A stretch of 64,000 nt of DNA from positions 15,710,550-15,774,549 of the forward strand of contig NC_037596.1 of assembly GCF_003073045.1 (NCBI RefSeq), written 5' to 3'. Below, in pieces: positions 1-12,600 of this stretch. Within the stretch, counting starts at the first letter, position 1, and each line of letters starts with the position of its first letter. Both the position numbers and the translations under genes were made by a program. The notes below the pieces were generated by a model. The model ran no database searches. It saw only the letters and a program-made list of their open reading frames with translations, and was not told where the DNA came from. This stretch comes from Pomacea canaliculata. Lineage: Eukaryota; Mollusca; Gastropoda; Architaenioglossa; Ampullariidae.

Positions 1-1233
1 TTATTTCTGGTTCTAACTCAAAAATTAACTTACATGTTGCATGCATTGGCGTAAGTACTTAAGAGAAGTTGAAATGTGATATATTTCTTACGATATAAAA
101 ATATACAAATTTGGACTCACATGTTTGTGTGTTTGATCATTGACCTCTTTCAAACGTGATTGTAGGAAAAGATCAACCACTGAACAGGTGCTAAGACTTG
201 ATGTTTTGTAAGGATTGAAGTAGTGGGAAGGGAGGTAGTGTTTCGACCTCACTCAGTCTTGGCCATTTTATAGGGTACCGTACTCAGAAACGAAAGAGAT
301 AGAGAACAGTGTTTACTGATAATGTTCATGTTATAAGTAAATATGTCACTACTTCTTACACTGAAGCGAAAAATTCTAGCTAATAGGCTTATAATGCGAG
401 GATCACATCAGGTGATACATTTTAATGACACTGAATTAAACTTTTAAAAATAGAACGGAGAATCAGTGTAATATGACCAACGTACTTATCTTCCATACGC
501 ACGGCGTATTACACACACACACATCGCTCGACGAGCTCCCTTCAGATGATGATGAGGATGAAGAGATTTCTAGGTGAATAGAATTGAAGTTCAGAGGAAT
601 GTCACTGAGCGAGTTATTAAGAAGATGGCGGAGAAAACTGTAATTTTCTCCCGCTTACTCGGCCATTTTTAGAACAAATGCTTTCCTTTTATATGTGACG
701 TCTTTTTCTGCCTCAATTGACGTGGAACAAATGACGCACACAAGACGTCAGACACATGCGCAATGAGCATTCTTCGGAACGGATACCTGCGCATTACAAA
801 TCGACATCATCATCAACATGACGTCAGACACAAGACGCCATTCGTACACGAGACAACACGAGACTTATCACAACTCATTACAATCAGCGCCATATATAGT
901 GTGAGACAAATCCCTTGAAAACCGAGTAACTTAAGCGAAATTAGCGCCCCTAACTTATATTTCCACAAAGACATTTTCTCTAACCTTAAAGACAAACATT
1001 TGCATGTATGTGAGTAATTTTTACATTTTAAAAATAGAAGAACTATAAAAATTAAATTCAACTAATACAAGAAATCACGATATTGTACAGACAGTTTCAA
1101 CTGGTATGAATGATTAATGTTATAATATTTTACAGAATTGAAGGGCCAACTTCTCACCAAATTCACAAACTCACAGCCCAAACTTAGTGAATAAGTTGTC
1201 ACTGGTTCTAACCCTGGGTGTACCTGAGCTTAC
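1..1233. other. Mostly featureless sequence at the window edge
   Basis: Apart from the repeat at 757-826, I see no supportable exon. Any transmembrane and tail exons of minus-strand gene Z (last visible exon 1234-1275) should lie here or further left. I could not find one with a convincing acceptor. A hydrophobic minus-strand reading near 1,030-1,061 lacks splice support. Confidence 0.4.
757..826. repeat. Short interspersed repeat, mate of the sequence beside the 60.0 kb GAT array
   Basis: The stretch from TGCGCAATGAG through CATTACAAATCGAC and a short (CAT)n run reappears in reverse complement at about 60,281-60,337, directly abutting the long GAT array. A shared unique segment followed by a trinucleotide tail is typical of a retroposon end. 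The family is not recognised. The flank 700-830 is also rich in TGACGT/ACGTCA words, including a full TGACGTCA at 819-826, which may belong to the repeat and not to a promoter. Confidence 0.6.
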
Positions 1234-1877
1234 CCGGACTCGGTGCCCTTGTTGGCTTGGAGGTTGTACTCACAGCTGCAAAAGAAAACAGTATTCAGTG
1301 AAAAACATACTGTTCATATTTCTTGCAGCTTTAAAAAAATGTTCAGTTCTTTAACTAAAATTAAATCACGTTGGGGAATTTAATCTTTTTTTCTTTGCTT
1401 AGTCTTTTCCTGCCTTATTTTATAGTTAGCTTATGCACACAAAACACATATTTTTTCTAAGAATAACTTAATCTTTTTATGACAGATTTTTATTCTCCCT
1501 CATAACACGTATTTGAGAACACAGTGTGTTCATTAGTAAACTACAGATGGACTAATTCACTGATTGATGGATAGATAGATTTATTGAATAACTGACTGAC
1601 TTACATTCACGAACATTTACGGTGGCAGAAATTCGATCATGGCCCATTATTTCCAGTTGCAACAGGCAGGCATCTTGATTTGTAAAGATCATCTTCAGCC
1701 GGTAGCCATATGATGAGCCTGGACCTTCCCCCAGACATAGGCAAGGTCCGATCTGAACTGTACAGCCACTGGTTTTCGAGTGCGTTATCAGACATTTTCT
1801 CTGTAAAGCTCCATTACCTCGTTTATGCTGAACAATGATCGTTATTCTTGTGCTTAAAGATGGGTAATCATTGAGAA
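1234..1877 (-). CDS. Gene Z: partial Ig-like membrane receptor gene (two exons, type 2-like)
   Basis: Two minus-strand exons are visible. The upstream one (1877 down to 1605) is open and ends in phase 1 at a GTAAGT donor. It contains GYRLKMIF, CLLQLEIMG and a closing ISATVNVRE, which resembles the last strands of an Ig fold. The next exon (1275-1234, 42 nt) lies between a TTTTGCAG acceptor and a GTAAGC donor and encodes a Ser/Thr/Pro-rich linker. A terminal Ig exon followed by a short phase 1-1 linker exon matches genes C and D. The start of the Ig exon is uncertain because no acceptor is evident near 1,877. Signal, front Ig and transmembrane exons are not seen. It is the only family member on the minus strand and is strongly diverged. 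It may be a real gene broken by repeats on its 5' side. Confidence 0.55.
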
Positions 1878-1889
1878 AAAAAATCGACG

Positions 1890-3741
1890 TTCGATTCCAC
1901 CCCTTTCTCCACAGTGATGGTGTTGTTGTTGTTAGTCGGTAATCTCAGCTTGAAAAAAAATCTGTTGCCTCATCTGGGGTCAAATTTTGTCGTGGGAATA
2001 TTCTAGTCGGTGAGACCTATGCCATCAACAGGTTCACACGCCCTGACTAGAATTGTATTGAACCTGCTGGGGCTAAGGCTAGCATTACCGATCAAAGCAC
2101 TCTGGATCACACCAGTCCAGTCAAGCTTCAAATACACTGACTCGTGAGCCCCAAGACCCCTGTCGCATTTTTGCATAGTCACAGCAGGTCTCTAGACTTT
2201 TGGACGAAAGATTTCCCTTTTCCTCCCTCTTTCATCATACAGTTTGGGCTCATTTGAACCCCTTTGTCAAAGTCGTCCTATAGCATCCTGCAACGCTTGA
2301 CGTAAGGAACGGTGTCATGCAGATCGTGCCGATGTCAGCCGGCACCTTTGTGATCCATAAGTAATCGATCAATCGAATTCCCGCTAGCCTCGTGGGTGAG
2401 TGTTCGACTTTTGTTTCAGCATCATCGAATTCGTTGCAGTCCTAATCAGCGAGTGAGAGGTTTCGTTTTTGTGTGAGCCAGTGTTTTCTGTGCTAGCTTG
2501 TGTCGTAGCCTGGATATAGGTCGGCCTGCTTTTTGGTGTATGGATTTTGGGGATTTTCTTCTTCTAAACACATGATACCCTGGTTGTTTTTTAACTCCGC
2601 GCTGCTTCGTCATAATGATGGGTATATGTCGCGTGTTATAAGCAGTGTGATTATCTCTTCATTTCTTCATTCCTCCATACCTTCAGTTATTTTTTCTTTA
2701 TATTTTGTTTTATTTTCTGAGCGTAATTAAATTTGTTTGTACCATTCATTGTCTTTGTTAATAATAATAATAATCATGAGGATTTACATAGTATTTACAT
2801 AGTTCTTTTCCAAAAAAATTTGCTCAGAGCACTTTACGTCAATCAAAACTTAGACTAGATGATAACAAACCATGCACCGATGTCAGACACGCCAACTTCT
2901 ATTACACACTCGTATACAAAGTAATTACAGAGATTCCTTATATACTCTCAGGATCAGGACAGGGACACAGTGAAGTCGTTATGAAAAGATGTGTCTTAAG
3001 TTTGTAATTAAAGCTGGTAAGAGAATCGGAGGGAAGAAGGCTGACGGATGATCCAAGACGTGGTGGGACAAAAACCTCTCTCCACACGTCTTTGTCTTAG
3101 TAAGTGGGACTGGTGTCAGAAGATGAGCAAAGAGGTCGAAAGGATGTATAGATGTGAGTCGTTTCGGAGAGGTATCGAGGATATGTGCCAGAAACACCCG
3201 AGTAAGTAAAAGTGGAAAGTTTGTAGGTTATACGGTCCATGACCAGTAAGGAGAGTATATAATAGATGATATATGTTCACATCTAGCTGGTCTACAAGCA
3301 GTATTGTGGATCCTTTAAAGTCTGTCAAGAGGAATTCCATCTAAAGGAAAATTGCGTAATCCATCATTGATAGCACAAAGACACATATTAGAGTTTTAGG
3401 TGCATCAGTGGTTAGATAATGACGAATGGTGATGGTCCTGAGAAGTTCAAGGTAAGCATATTTGCAGACATATTTTGGTGTACAGTGGTTCGATGGAACC
3501 TCGTGTCCCTCCTCTGGCCGAACGAGTGGTTGTGTGATGTGGCGGCTGAGTGAGCCGCTACGACCGTGCAATCTGGCGATGGTGGGGGAGAGAGAAACCT
3601 CGACATGGCACAGACGAATCACCTCCACAGACACTACAGTGCACTGTTTATTTTCTTGTATGTTGTCTCTAAAAGATAATAACTTCCATTTAAACTGCAA
3701 TTTTCATTTCAGTGCCCTTTTCGGACACCATTTCTTTCAAG
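1890..3741. other. Repeat-rich interval between divergent genes Z and A
   Basis: This is the shared upstream region of gene Z (minus) and gene A (plus). Positions 1,915-2,530 have mixed composition with no recognised gene. From 2,760 a block begins with a (TAA)n run. A 5'-UTR acceptor for gene A is plausible at 3,711 (pyrimidine tract then CAG). No core promoter can be identified. Confidence 0.4.
2760..3640. repeat. Probable interspersed repeat of unknown family
   Basis: The block opens with TAATAATAATAATCATGAGGA and a 'GAGCACTTTACG' segment of the kind seen in many dispersed molluscan repeats. It then runs through GC-richer sequence unlike its AT-rich flanks. There are open stretches on both strands but no coding signature I recognise. 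The call rests on composition and resemblance only. Confidence 0.35.
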
Positions 3742-6700
3742 ATGAAAATCGTCATGTGCTGCTTCTTGCTCGTCAACACATCTGCGATGGGTAGACTCAC
3801 AATTTTTTCTTTTTCTTTTGTTGAAAATATATTATATTTTTATTACTATGATATGTAAGAATTGATTTTTAAAAAAAAGTTTAATCATCTACTCTGGAAA
3901 TGTAGATTTCTTGATGTTGCTGACAGATTTTTGCTATGTACTTGGTTTTATATGCCCACGTGATAATTAAATGTGTTTTATTTGATTTCTTTATGCCATG
4001 AATGGTTTTTTGGGGCATGTAGTGCTATATTCACCTGTGCAAATATAATATCTTACTTGTTTTGTTTCACATTTCTAGGTTATTTTGTTTTCCTTCGCTT
4101 TTTGTGATTAAAACTGAAGCATATGTAAGTATTTGTTTTGTTAATGTCCATGCAGGTTTTCTGCTTTTAAAATTGTCTGGAGTTTATGCACGTTTATTTT
4201 GCAGGTTATACAGGATGTAAAGCAAGAGGTAGAGAAACATTAATCTGCATTTTTCCAAGCAATGTTAACTCAACACAAAGTGATTTTGGAGTCTACTTTT
4301 ATTATGACGATGGTGGTGAAGGTATTTAATTAACAAATATTTTGCGACATTATTTTTTTCCCGTTATTATAGTTATTGTTTTCCTGTCTGTCTAGCTGAA
4401 CGCAGAAATTTTGGTGGTTTTTTTTGTTTTTGTTAGGGCCATATACGAAGAAGGGAGATTGAAGACACGGATGACTTACTTTTGTTTAGTAAAAACTAGG
4501 TAGAGAGTGGTGTTTCATCACCTAACAGAACAACTGTAAGACAAAAGTAAAGGGTAATTCTGCAGGATGTATTAAAATACATATTTAGTCATAGTTTACT
4601 GTTGCATCTCGATAGTACTTGTACAATTAAAGAACTATTAATTAGTCACCTTAGCAGCCTGCAGTACTACATGCTAAATATTTAATGACATAGCTGTAAA
4701 TAGGTCTACATCTTTAAAAGCAAGCTTTTCATTCTCTTAATTAAATTATCTTTAAATTTAGAAGTAGGTTGTTGTGCTTTGCCATGCAATGTATGTCACT
4801 TTATTTACTAACTACTTTAAGACAATATAGAATTGCTAAGATTTGTGAAAGTAATCTGAAAAATTCCTTTACAGAACCATTGGTGGACTGTGCATGGACC
4901 AAGTCACATCTCCATTGCATCAAACAGAAGGGTTTCGAGTGTAAGCATCCAGTGTCTGACACGGCTGAGATCATCGTACCAAAAAGCTTTGGGGATAAGA
5001 AGGGTAGTTATCGATGTGTGTCAGACGGGAACAGGCACAATAACATCAAATCATGTCGTCTTCCTGATATGGGAGGTAACTAAGAGCTGTATATTTAACA
5101 AAGCATAGAGTTTGTGTTCCTTTGTCATAAATATAACTTGATGTTACCGATACAATGTATGTTAAGTAAATGTGTTTAACTATCAACTTTGTTTCCAGAT
5201 CATGATTTTTCATCAACTTGTGAAGTAAAGGCAGGTTCGAACTATCAAGTGACTTTGAAATGCATTTTTTCTTTTAATGTCATCGGCTTCAATGTTACCA
5301 AGAGCGGAAGTAAGTATTATTATTCCATGTAAACCAATCTAATAATTTTTAAAATGTAAAATGTAATTAATATAATTAACTGTTTATGTAGCTTAGCCTT
5401 ACTCTTATTGTTTAGAGTTCACTGATTATTCTTTTATTGTGACCGCGAGATTCTTAAGTAAAGTGTGCATTGAGAAACCAGTAGCTAATTTTTTGATAGT
5501 TGATTTATTGTCAAATAAATTGAATTTATAAAATTTGTTTACAATTTATAAAATTTGTTTACAATTAACAAAGTGATTTACCTCCTTTTTTTCAGTTGTC
5601 GTTGCCAATTACACAAGATCATCCTGCCACAACTCAACGTCTTGTGAACATAATCTTAAGCACAACAATGAAATATTTATGGTAAAGCTTGTTGTAACTG
5701 AGTTCCTGTACAACGATTATTATTATTGCCTTCCGAACAATCTTGCTCTGCGGGATAGCATCACAGGCTGCAGCCTCGTGAACAACGCAAACGATGAAAG
5801 TAAGAGTCTTGCGATGATGGAAAGGATGTGAATTATGTGAATTATTAAGGCAAAATATTTATCTTTAAATGCTGAGATAGTATAAAAGTAGTCAACTAGT
5901 TTAAATGCATTTGATCTTTGCTTTGTTCTTCCGTCAACTTTCCTCCTGTCTTTCCAGGTACCTCGATCTATTAAAGATTAATTTACTTGAACACGGTTAA
6001 AATCAATGTACTTACTTGATCTATCTCTGATGTAGAGCAATGCAATAAAATAAAATGTTCATTCTGATAATCTTTCGCTATTTCTTTTTAAATACTGAGT
6101 TGCATAACAGTTATGATATCATTAACTCAGATTGCTTACATTTTACTTTACTTAGTTGTAATCTCTGTGGCTTCGTCATACGATCTGTAAAACTTTTTGA
6201 TATCAATTTTAAACATGGTAAAATATAATGAGAAAGCACCTAAAAATGTAGACTTTACTCTAAGATTGATATTTCCAGTTTGTATTTTTGCTTGTTTTAA
6301 TTTTAATTTTAGCCGTGTGCTACGGAGACCTGAAGAAGATCACCTAACCGCAAAATTTTTCAAAATTGCTTAAATCTTTGCTATCTTTTGTATTGTAAGG
6401 TGTTACTACACTAATATACCTTGCGGCACTATCCTTCGTTCCTGTTGGGATTGTGGCTGTAGTCATCATTAAGCTAACCCTCCTAAAATCAAGGTAAGTC
6501 GTTAATGATTTATTTCAGAATAAACTGTCTTTAATAATGAAGTATAGTCCATCTAAAAAAAAAGCAGTATACTCATCAATTAGAAACATATTTATTTCTT
6601 AATATTAATTAAAAAATGTCATGCTTGACAGTTTTTGTATTGCTGAAAAAGATAACGTTAGAATAAGTCATTTTTTTTCTTTCTCTTTCTGAAAAACACT

Positions 6701-7021
6701 CATATACACACACACGGAGTAGATACGCGGTAGGTTAAGCGCTACGTGAGATTTAAGGGGCGTAGTTTCGTATCTCGGCGTCGGCCTCCACTGTGTATGT
6801 GTTGTCTGGAGGTTAAGAAAAAAAAAAAGTAAATGAATGAAAAAAAAAAAAATTTCTAACATTTATCGATACCTATTTACTTACCAATGTAAAGTTTCTT
6901 GAGCCCGTATGTGCTGGTAGGAAGATAAATATTTATAAATGTTTATATGAAATAACAACAACATTATTAATATGATCTCTATCTTTACGTTTTCAGAGAC
7001 AAAAGTGCAACTAAAGTGTAA
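3742..7021 (+). CDS. Gene A: type 1 membrane protein with two split Ig-like domains
   Basis: Seven exons join into one 266-residue frame: 3742-3790, 4205-4321, 4875-5075, 5199-5309, 5596-5799, 6400-6493, 6997-7021. Residues 1-16 form a short hydrophobic signal peptide (MKIVMCCFLLVNTSAM). Ig-like domain 1 spans residues 17-122 over two exons, with LIC in the front half and a GSYRCV F-strand motif in the back half. Domain 2 spans 123-227, again over two exons (TLKC, then YYYC). Residues 229-258 are the transmembrane exon (LIYLAALSFVPVGIVAVVII). The tail is about ten residues ending ATKV, which fits a class I PDZ ligand (S/T-x-hydrophobic). All ectodomain introns are phase 1. NxS/T sequons are present (NVNSTQ). 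It is likely a plasma-membrane receptor; ligand unknown. The last intron contains a SINE. An AATAAA lies at 7215. Confidence 0.82.
6715..6855 (+). mobile_element. tRNA-derived SINE in the last intron of gene A
   Basis: The segment carries an A-box-like TAGGTTAAGCGCT and, at tRNA-like spacing, a B-box-like AGTTTCGTATCTC. A short body and A-rich runs follow (about 6,818-6,852). This is the layout of a tRNA-related SINE. It lies inside the intron 6494-6996 and does not disturb the splice sites. The family is not named. Confidence 0.6.
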
Positions 7022-7214
7022 TGTGTGCCCAAATGTTTGAAAAGGTTTCATGTGTGTGAATGGCTTGTTCATGAAACTTTGGATACGAAGCACTTTGATC
7101 CTGCTGAAGGAACTGCATTTCGTGAATATGTATTAAATTTGTAATATATACGTAAAAATGATCTAGTTTTCACGATCATGGGTTGATTGTTATTCTACTT
7201 TCGCTTTTGAGACC

Positions 7215-7220
7215 AATAAA
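7215..7220 (+). terminator. Polyadenylation signal of gene A
   Basis: A canonical AATAAA lies 194 nt after the gene A stop codon, in AT-rich sequence with no intervening exon. It is the first canonical signal after the stop. Confidence 0.6.
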
Positions 7221-7730
7221 CTGCTAAATATATTAATATTATAGTATAACCCCGTGAAGGAGGAAACATCGGTTATCAATGTGGTGCTTATGTGTTATGT
7301 AGTAGACATGGAAGGAATGTAACATCGCTCAAATGGAAAAGCTAGAGACTACTTATGCAAGAAAGTGGAGCGTATGTGCCTGTGTAGATGTGTTGTAGAC
7401 AGTCGCACGTGGTTACAGCCACCAGCTGGATGGCAGAGATGTCAGTGAGGTCTAGTAACTTCTCTGGGTTGTCCCACAAGTCTACCAGGACCTATAGTAG
7501 GATGACATGGGGGAGGGAAGGTTTGTTACCTGTCCACCCCACCACCTGCAGGTTGAGCAGAGGGGTCAAAAAAGGGTGGTGACTCTCTCTTGCCATAGCT
7601 GGTTACTTCACGATTGGATGAAAGATACCAGGTGTTTGGTTGGCCAGTGGCATTCGTTGTTGTATGTGTAAATGTTCAAAGTAAGGAAATGAGAACAATT
7701 CAAGACTTCTCGCCACGCCGTCAGAGTTGA

Positions 7731-7955
7731 CGGAGCAGTCAGTCGAAACGACTTCAGCATCTCCAACGCCAACTTCACTTTTCTCTCAAGACCGAGTCTT
7801 TAGTGAAAAGGGCAAAGTTCAGGAAGAAGGACGCTGAGTTTGAGAATCTTGACACAAGGGGAGAGTCAGTGACAAGGGACTGTCACGACTGCCTGCTGTC
7901 GCCATTTAAACAAAAGGATTTCGTGACCAGGACTTGCACTACCTGTGAGAGGTAG
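7731..7955 (+). other. Unassigned 74-codon open frame with a paired CxxC pattern
   Basis: The frame is open between a TGA (7728) and a TAG (7953) and has no ATG. Its C-terminal end reads CHDCLLSPFKQKDF and then CTTCER, giving C-x2-C...C-x2-C. The first part is basic (KRAKFRKKDAEF). I do not recognise it. It could be a decayed exon, a transposon fragment or chance; no splice sites anchor it. Confidence 0.2.
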
Positions 7956-8454
7956 ACGTTGGACACAACTGCCAACAGAAGTTGTCGTTCTCAAAGAGGA
8001 GAGCATCTGCTGGGTTCGCCCGCGATCCAAGGGACCAGTGATCTCTCGACGAACATGCAGTAGTTAATCATTATTACTAGATTAACATTAGAAAAATAGA
8101 TAATATGATTATATAACTGTGTAAGCCCATGATGAACAGATGTATATTCAGTCGAGTGTACATTAAAAAAAATAATATGTTTTATTGTTTGGAAAGCATC
8201 ACTGATTGCTCGTGTCTTTGTTCAACAACTGATTTTTTGTAGACGTGTTGTTAATAAATTATACATGTTAAGGTTGCTTATGAGGAAAACTTGCTTAAAA
8301 CAAATCTGGAATTATTTTTGGTATAAAATTATTAAAATACTACCACCAGTGTGTTGGTCTGATACTGTAAAATACTGTATGGAAGGTGAACCGTAGAGTA
8401 CAGGTCAACACTCAAAAACATTTGGAAGAAAACCTTTACATTTACATTTGTATT

Positions 8455-8660
8455 TTTCATGCGTGGGTTGTTACCCCAAAGCAAAACCTCCAACAGTGAG
8501 GGCCAGCGTGCAACATTTTAGTCTGACCTCTCCTTTGACAGACCTGTTCGACTAAATTGGACCTGCCAGGAGCACAAGGCTCCCTCCGACATTGCTCTGT
8601 GGAGCAATAATGCGCGCAAGCCACCACACCACTACAAGATAATTCTGCACCTGCTGGTGG
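8455..8660. repeat. Interspersed repeat, possibly a SINE
   Basis: This GC-richer segment contains 'CCAGGAGCACAAGGCTCC' and 'ATGCGCGCAAGCCACCACACC', unlike its AT-rich flanks and resembling dispersed non-coding repeats of molluscan genomes. The assignment is from memory of such repeats only. Confidence 0.35.
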
Positions 8661-9623
8661 TATAAACTAAAAAAACATGGCGCTTATTTATCGACTTTTT
8701 TTTTTTTATTGTGCACGAGCTACGCTGAGGAATAAACGGTTAATTCAAAGACCGACTTCTTTCTAATGACTAGACCGAACACGTTTGTACGTTGGGATTG
8801 AATGACTGCTTTAGGCATATGTCACAAAGAGTTGAGCCTAGACTTTTCGAAGATTGCAAATAGAAGTAAAAAGCTACATCAGGAATGTTTTAAAAATTAC
8901 TAGATCGTGTATTCCCAACTGAAAGGAACGCCCTGAACCGGGTCAGATGGCCTAACCTAACCCTATGCTTCACTGGGGGTGAATAGGAACAAGAAGAAGA
9001 AGACACCGTGTGTTATCTGTCTGGACTTTGATACCTTCTCTTACACGCTGTTCGTTCTCTGCATGTGGCGCAAATACCCGCCTTCTATATAGTGGTAGAG
9101 CCTCAGCTTCTATCTTCATTCCTCTCCACATACACATAGACTTTCGTGTAATACGGAGTATCCTAAAAAAAACTTTTTTAGCGAACAGTTTCTCTTTTTT
9201 GCGTGTTTCTCTAAACATATGACACACCGGGACTTCTTACAGTCTTTGAAGGCATATCTGCACAAATGAAAAATTAGGAAGCATCTGTACACAAATGTTT
9301 TATGCAACAAGGAGTAGCTTACACTAGCTCGCTGTTCAAGAAAGGGAAGCGGTGCATCATCGTGGAAAAGAAACGAAAATATAAGGTATGGTTTTGAAAT
9401 GAACTACATTTGCTTACCGCTTGATAAGTAGCAATACCTCAGACGCTTTGCATGTCACCACAAATCATAGCGAAGACTTGTATGCGCGTGGCTACTAATT
9501 AGCAACATAGTTTATTCATTTTTCAATACTGGTGCAGTATTAACACTGACACATCATTCAAAATTACAGTGCAGTATTTATTTACCTTAAATTGCAATTA
9601 TCTATGCAGCCTCCGACTGCGCA

Positions 9624-12600
9624 ATGCCATTCAAGATAAAAGAAGTAATGTGTTACTTCCTGCTGCTGCCTGTGGCAATTAGTAAGTGGGACATTTTACT
9701 TTATATATTATATATATATATATAATTATATTTCATGCAATAAATACTTAGAACATTTTTTTTAAAAGCGTTAAGTATATTACGTTAATATTTTAGTTAC
9801 GTTAGAAACACCTGCACACCTGTTTGCGCATGAACACACACCAAGACATCTACACACTCTGTGACAAGAAAGTCATTTCCACTATATTTTAGTTTACTAT
9901 TCACAAGAAATGAGAATAAAGATAATCATTGTTATTAGGATAAACATGCTTATAATGTGTTTACTTTCCCCTGTTCTGAATAGCGTTTTTAGATGGGGTA
10001 ACATAGCACCTGTATTATTCAAGCCCAGATTAAGGACACCACAAAGGTGTGTGTGTGTTTAAACTTTTAAAAAGAGATGTCCTCTTAAAGTTTATGCAAC
10101 GATCAGGCGGTAGACCTGATACGAAAGTATTTTTAGAACTGTTATGTGTGAACAAATGACGTCAAGAAATTAAATTTGAATTTACAAACCTCTTTCCGCG
10201 TGAAAAAACCGTTACTGAACTTTGTGTGGTAGGGGTTTCGTTTACCTGCATTAACCATGGTAGAAAAAAAGGGTAAGATTAGGATTGTTGCTTATTTAAT
10301 AATGTGCAGAACTCTGTGGATTGGTTCTCTCCTTCCTTTGTGTGCCGTCTTGGTTATTAACCTGAGCATTTCGACTAGTGAACGACTTGCATATACAAAA
10401 TGGAAAACGTTTCACTAAAGTGCTCTGTGCTACATTTTACATAGAATAATCTTATACAGTATAGCATACGAAATTAATGCAAAACTACTGCCACATAGTT
10501 TTTCACTCAAGGTTTATCACCGACCGTCAAGCCTGCGAGCAAGTTTCACACGAAGATAGTTTGTCGAGGTTGTAATCTCAGAACCTGTTGGCTCTCACTT
10601 TAGCGGTGAGAAGGAAGAGATTAACTACTGTCTTACAAACTTCCTGGAACGAGTGTGACACATGTCGTGATAAGCTCGTCAAGTATTTCATCATCCGCAT
10701 TGGTAGATAACCCTCTTTATAACGAGTGTCCCTTATGTTATTACAACCTCAGTGTATTTTATACCTCTAAACGAAAGTGAAAGCATGGTTATAGAAATTG
10801 CCCGCATGGATATCGAAAGGACACACCCACTTCGAACTAACCTGATAGAAACGATGCAAATGGCCTGGAGAGCTTCAAAAAGTAGATTTTTGGCATCAAA
10901 CCATTGATGATTCAGAAAAGTACTTGAAGGCAATGCCAATGGAGTCAGAACCCAGAAAAAAACCATTGTCCTTAATTAACATGCGCCTATTAAGCCGATG
11001 TCCCTAACTCCATAACTCCGTAGGTCCATATTTTGGGGGGCGTCCCTTCTAGCTCGACTTAGGTCTGACTGTATTTGCAAGAACTTTAAACTGTGGGTCC
11101 CGGCATGTTACAGGTAGCACAAAGACAGAATGCTCTGCAGTGGATCGAAGGAACTTGGTTTGCTCATTTCCATTTAATGTGAACTCTACACAAAGAGATT
11201 ATGGAGTCTACTTTTATCCTGACGATGGCGGTGAAGGTATTTTAATATTGAAATAAATATATAACTAATATAATATGTACACAAAGCACTTTTTTCTTTA
11301 TTTTCTCTGTGTTTGGACGTCCCTTGTGTATTGGAACTGTATAAACGATAAAGGAAGAATTGAAAGTAGGAACTAGCTTTTGGGCAAGTCTCTGGGAACA
11401 ATTCGTTGATCTTTTATTATAGAAAGTGTGGCCACAACTTTGTAGAGAAGAATTCTAATTCAAATTATATGGAGAAGTTTTTCTTACCTTTTTACAAAAG
11501 TTACCTGTTTCAACAGCTACCAAAATTTGAATATCTTAAGTTAATTAAATCGGTTAGTGTTATATGTGCTCGAAAAAAATGCAAAGAATCTTTCTGCAGA
11601 GCCACTGCTGGACTGCGCATGGATCCATTCGCAGCTTCACTGTATCAAACAAAAAGACATCGAGTACAAACACCCGGTGTCTACACTTGCTGAAATCACC
11701 ATTCCAAGAAGCTTTGCGGACAGAAACGGAAGTTACAGGTGTGTCCCTGAAGGTCATAGACACCACTCCATCAAATCCTGTCGCCTTCCTGAAGAGAAAG
11801 GTAACTAGCAATTACAGGTCTATCAGACAATGCTGCATGTCCCATAACTTAAAATAATAGTACACATAATAACAGATATCATTGTCCTTTAAAAGTATTA
11901 CTAACATATTTTACGGACAGACAAACAGAAGACTGATTCCTAAAAGATACGTTTGTACAGGATTATTTTAAAGTGTAATAAATCATACACACCTTTAGCT
12001 AAGCCTGCATAAGACAGTTTACAAGTACACAACATCTTGACGATCCCCGTCATAAAAAGAGAAAGGAAAGTGAAGACTGTTGATCTTCAATTGTAACTAA
12101 GATGAACAATGGAGACTTATGACCATCAGCTGAATTCACAGAGGAGAGTGAAGGCCGTTGATGTCGGACAACGGTCAGCATACTGCCAACAAGGTACCCA
12201 CCAAAGAGGCAACTGTGCAGGGACATTTTATATTTTAGTTTAATTAATCTCAGTTTGACAGACTGAAGTAATGGTAACAAATATGTACATAATTTAAGTG
12301 AAAAACAAATGTTAAAGAAATATAATTTTTTTACTTAGCTACAGCTATATGAAACAAAACTAAATGTTATTTAGCACAGCAAAGGGAGGATTGAAGGTTA
12401 TATAGTTTCACAACTCTTAAAATATTGAGAAAGACCATATTATTATTTTGCGTAATGTGTCTGTTTGTAGATAAGGATATTTCCACTTCTTGTGATGCCA
12501 TGGTAGCATTGGATAAACGTCAAGTGATTATCAACTGCAATTTTTCCGTAACTGTTCACAGCTTTATTGTCAAAACGAACACAAGTAAGTTTTTGTTACT

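Larger units (their letters stand above)
7240..9620. other. Intergenic interval between genes A and B
   Basis: No family exon is visible. It contains an unassigned open frame (7731-7955), an interspersed repeat (about 8455-8660) and low-complexity runs. A 5'-UTR exon for gene B may exist near 9,300-9,600 but has no decisive splice signal. Confidence 0.4.

Noticed and set aside
3341-3700. 119-codon minus-strand frame upstream of gene A
   Set aside because: It overlaps other open frames on both strands within a probable interspersed repeat and shows no domain or splice signal.
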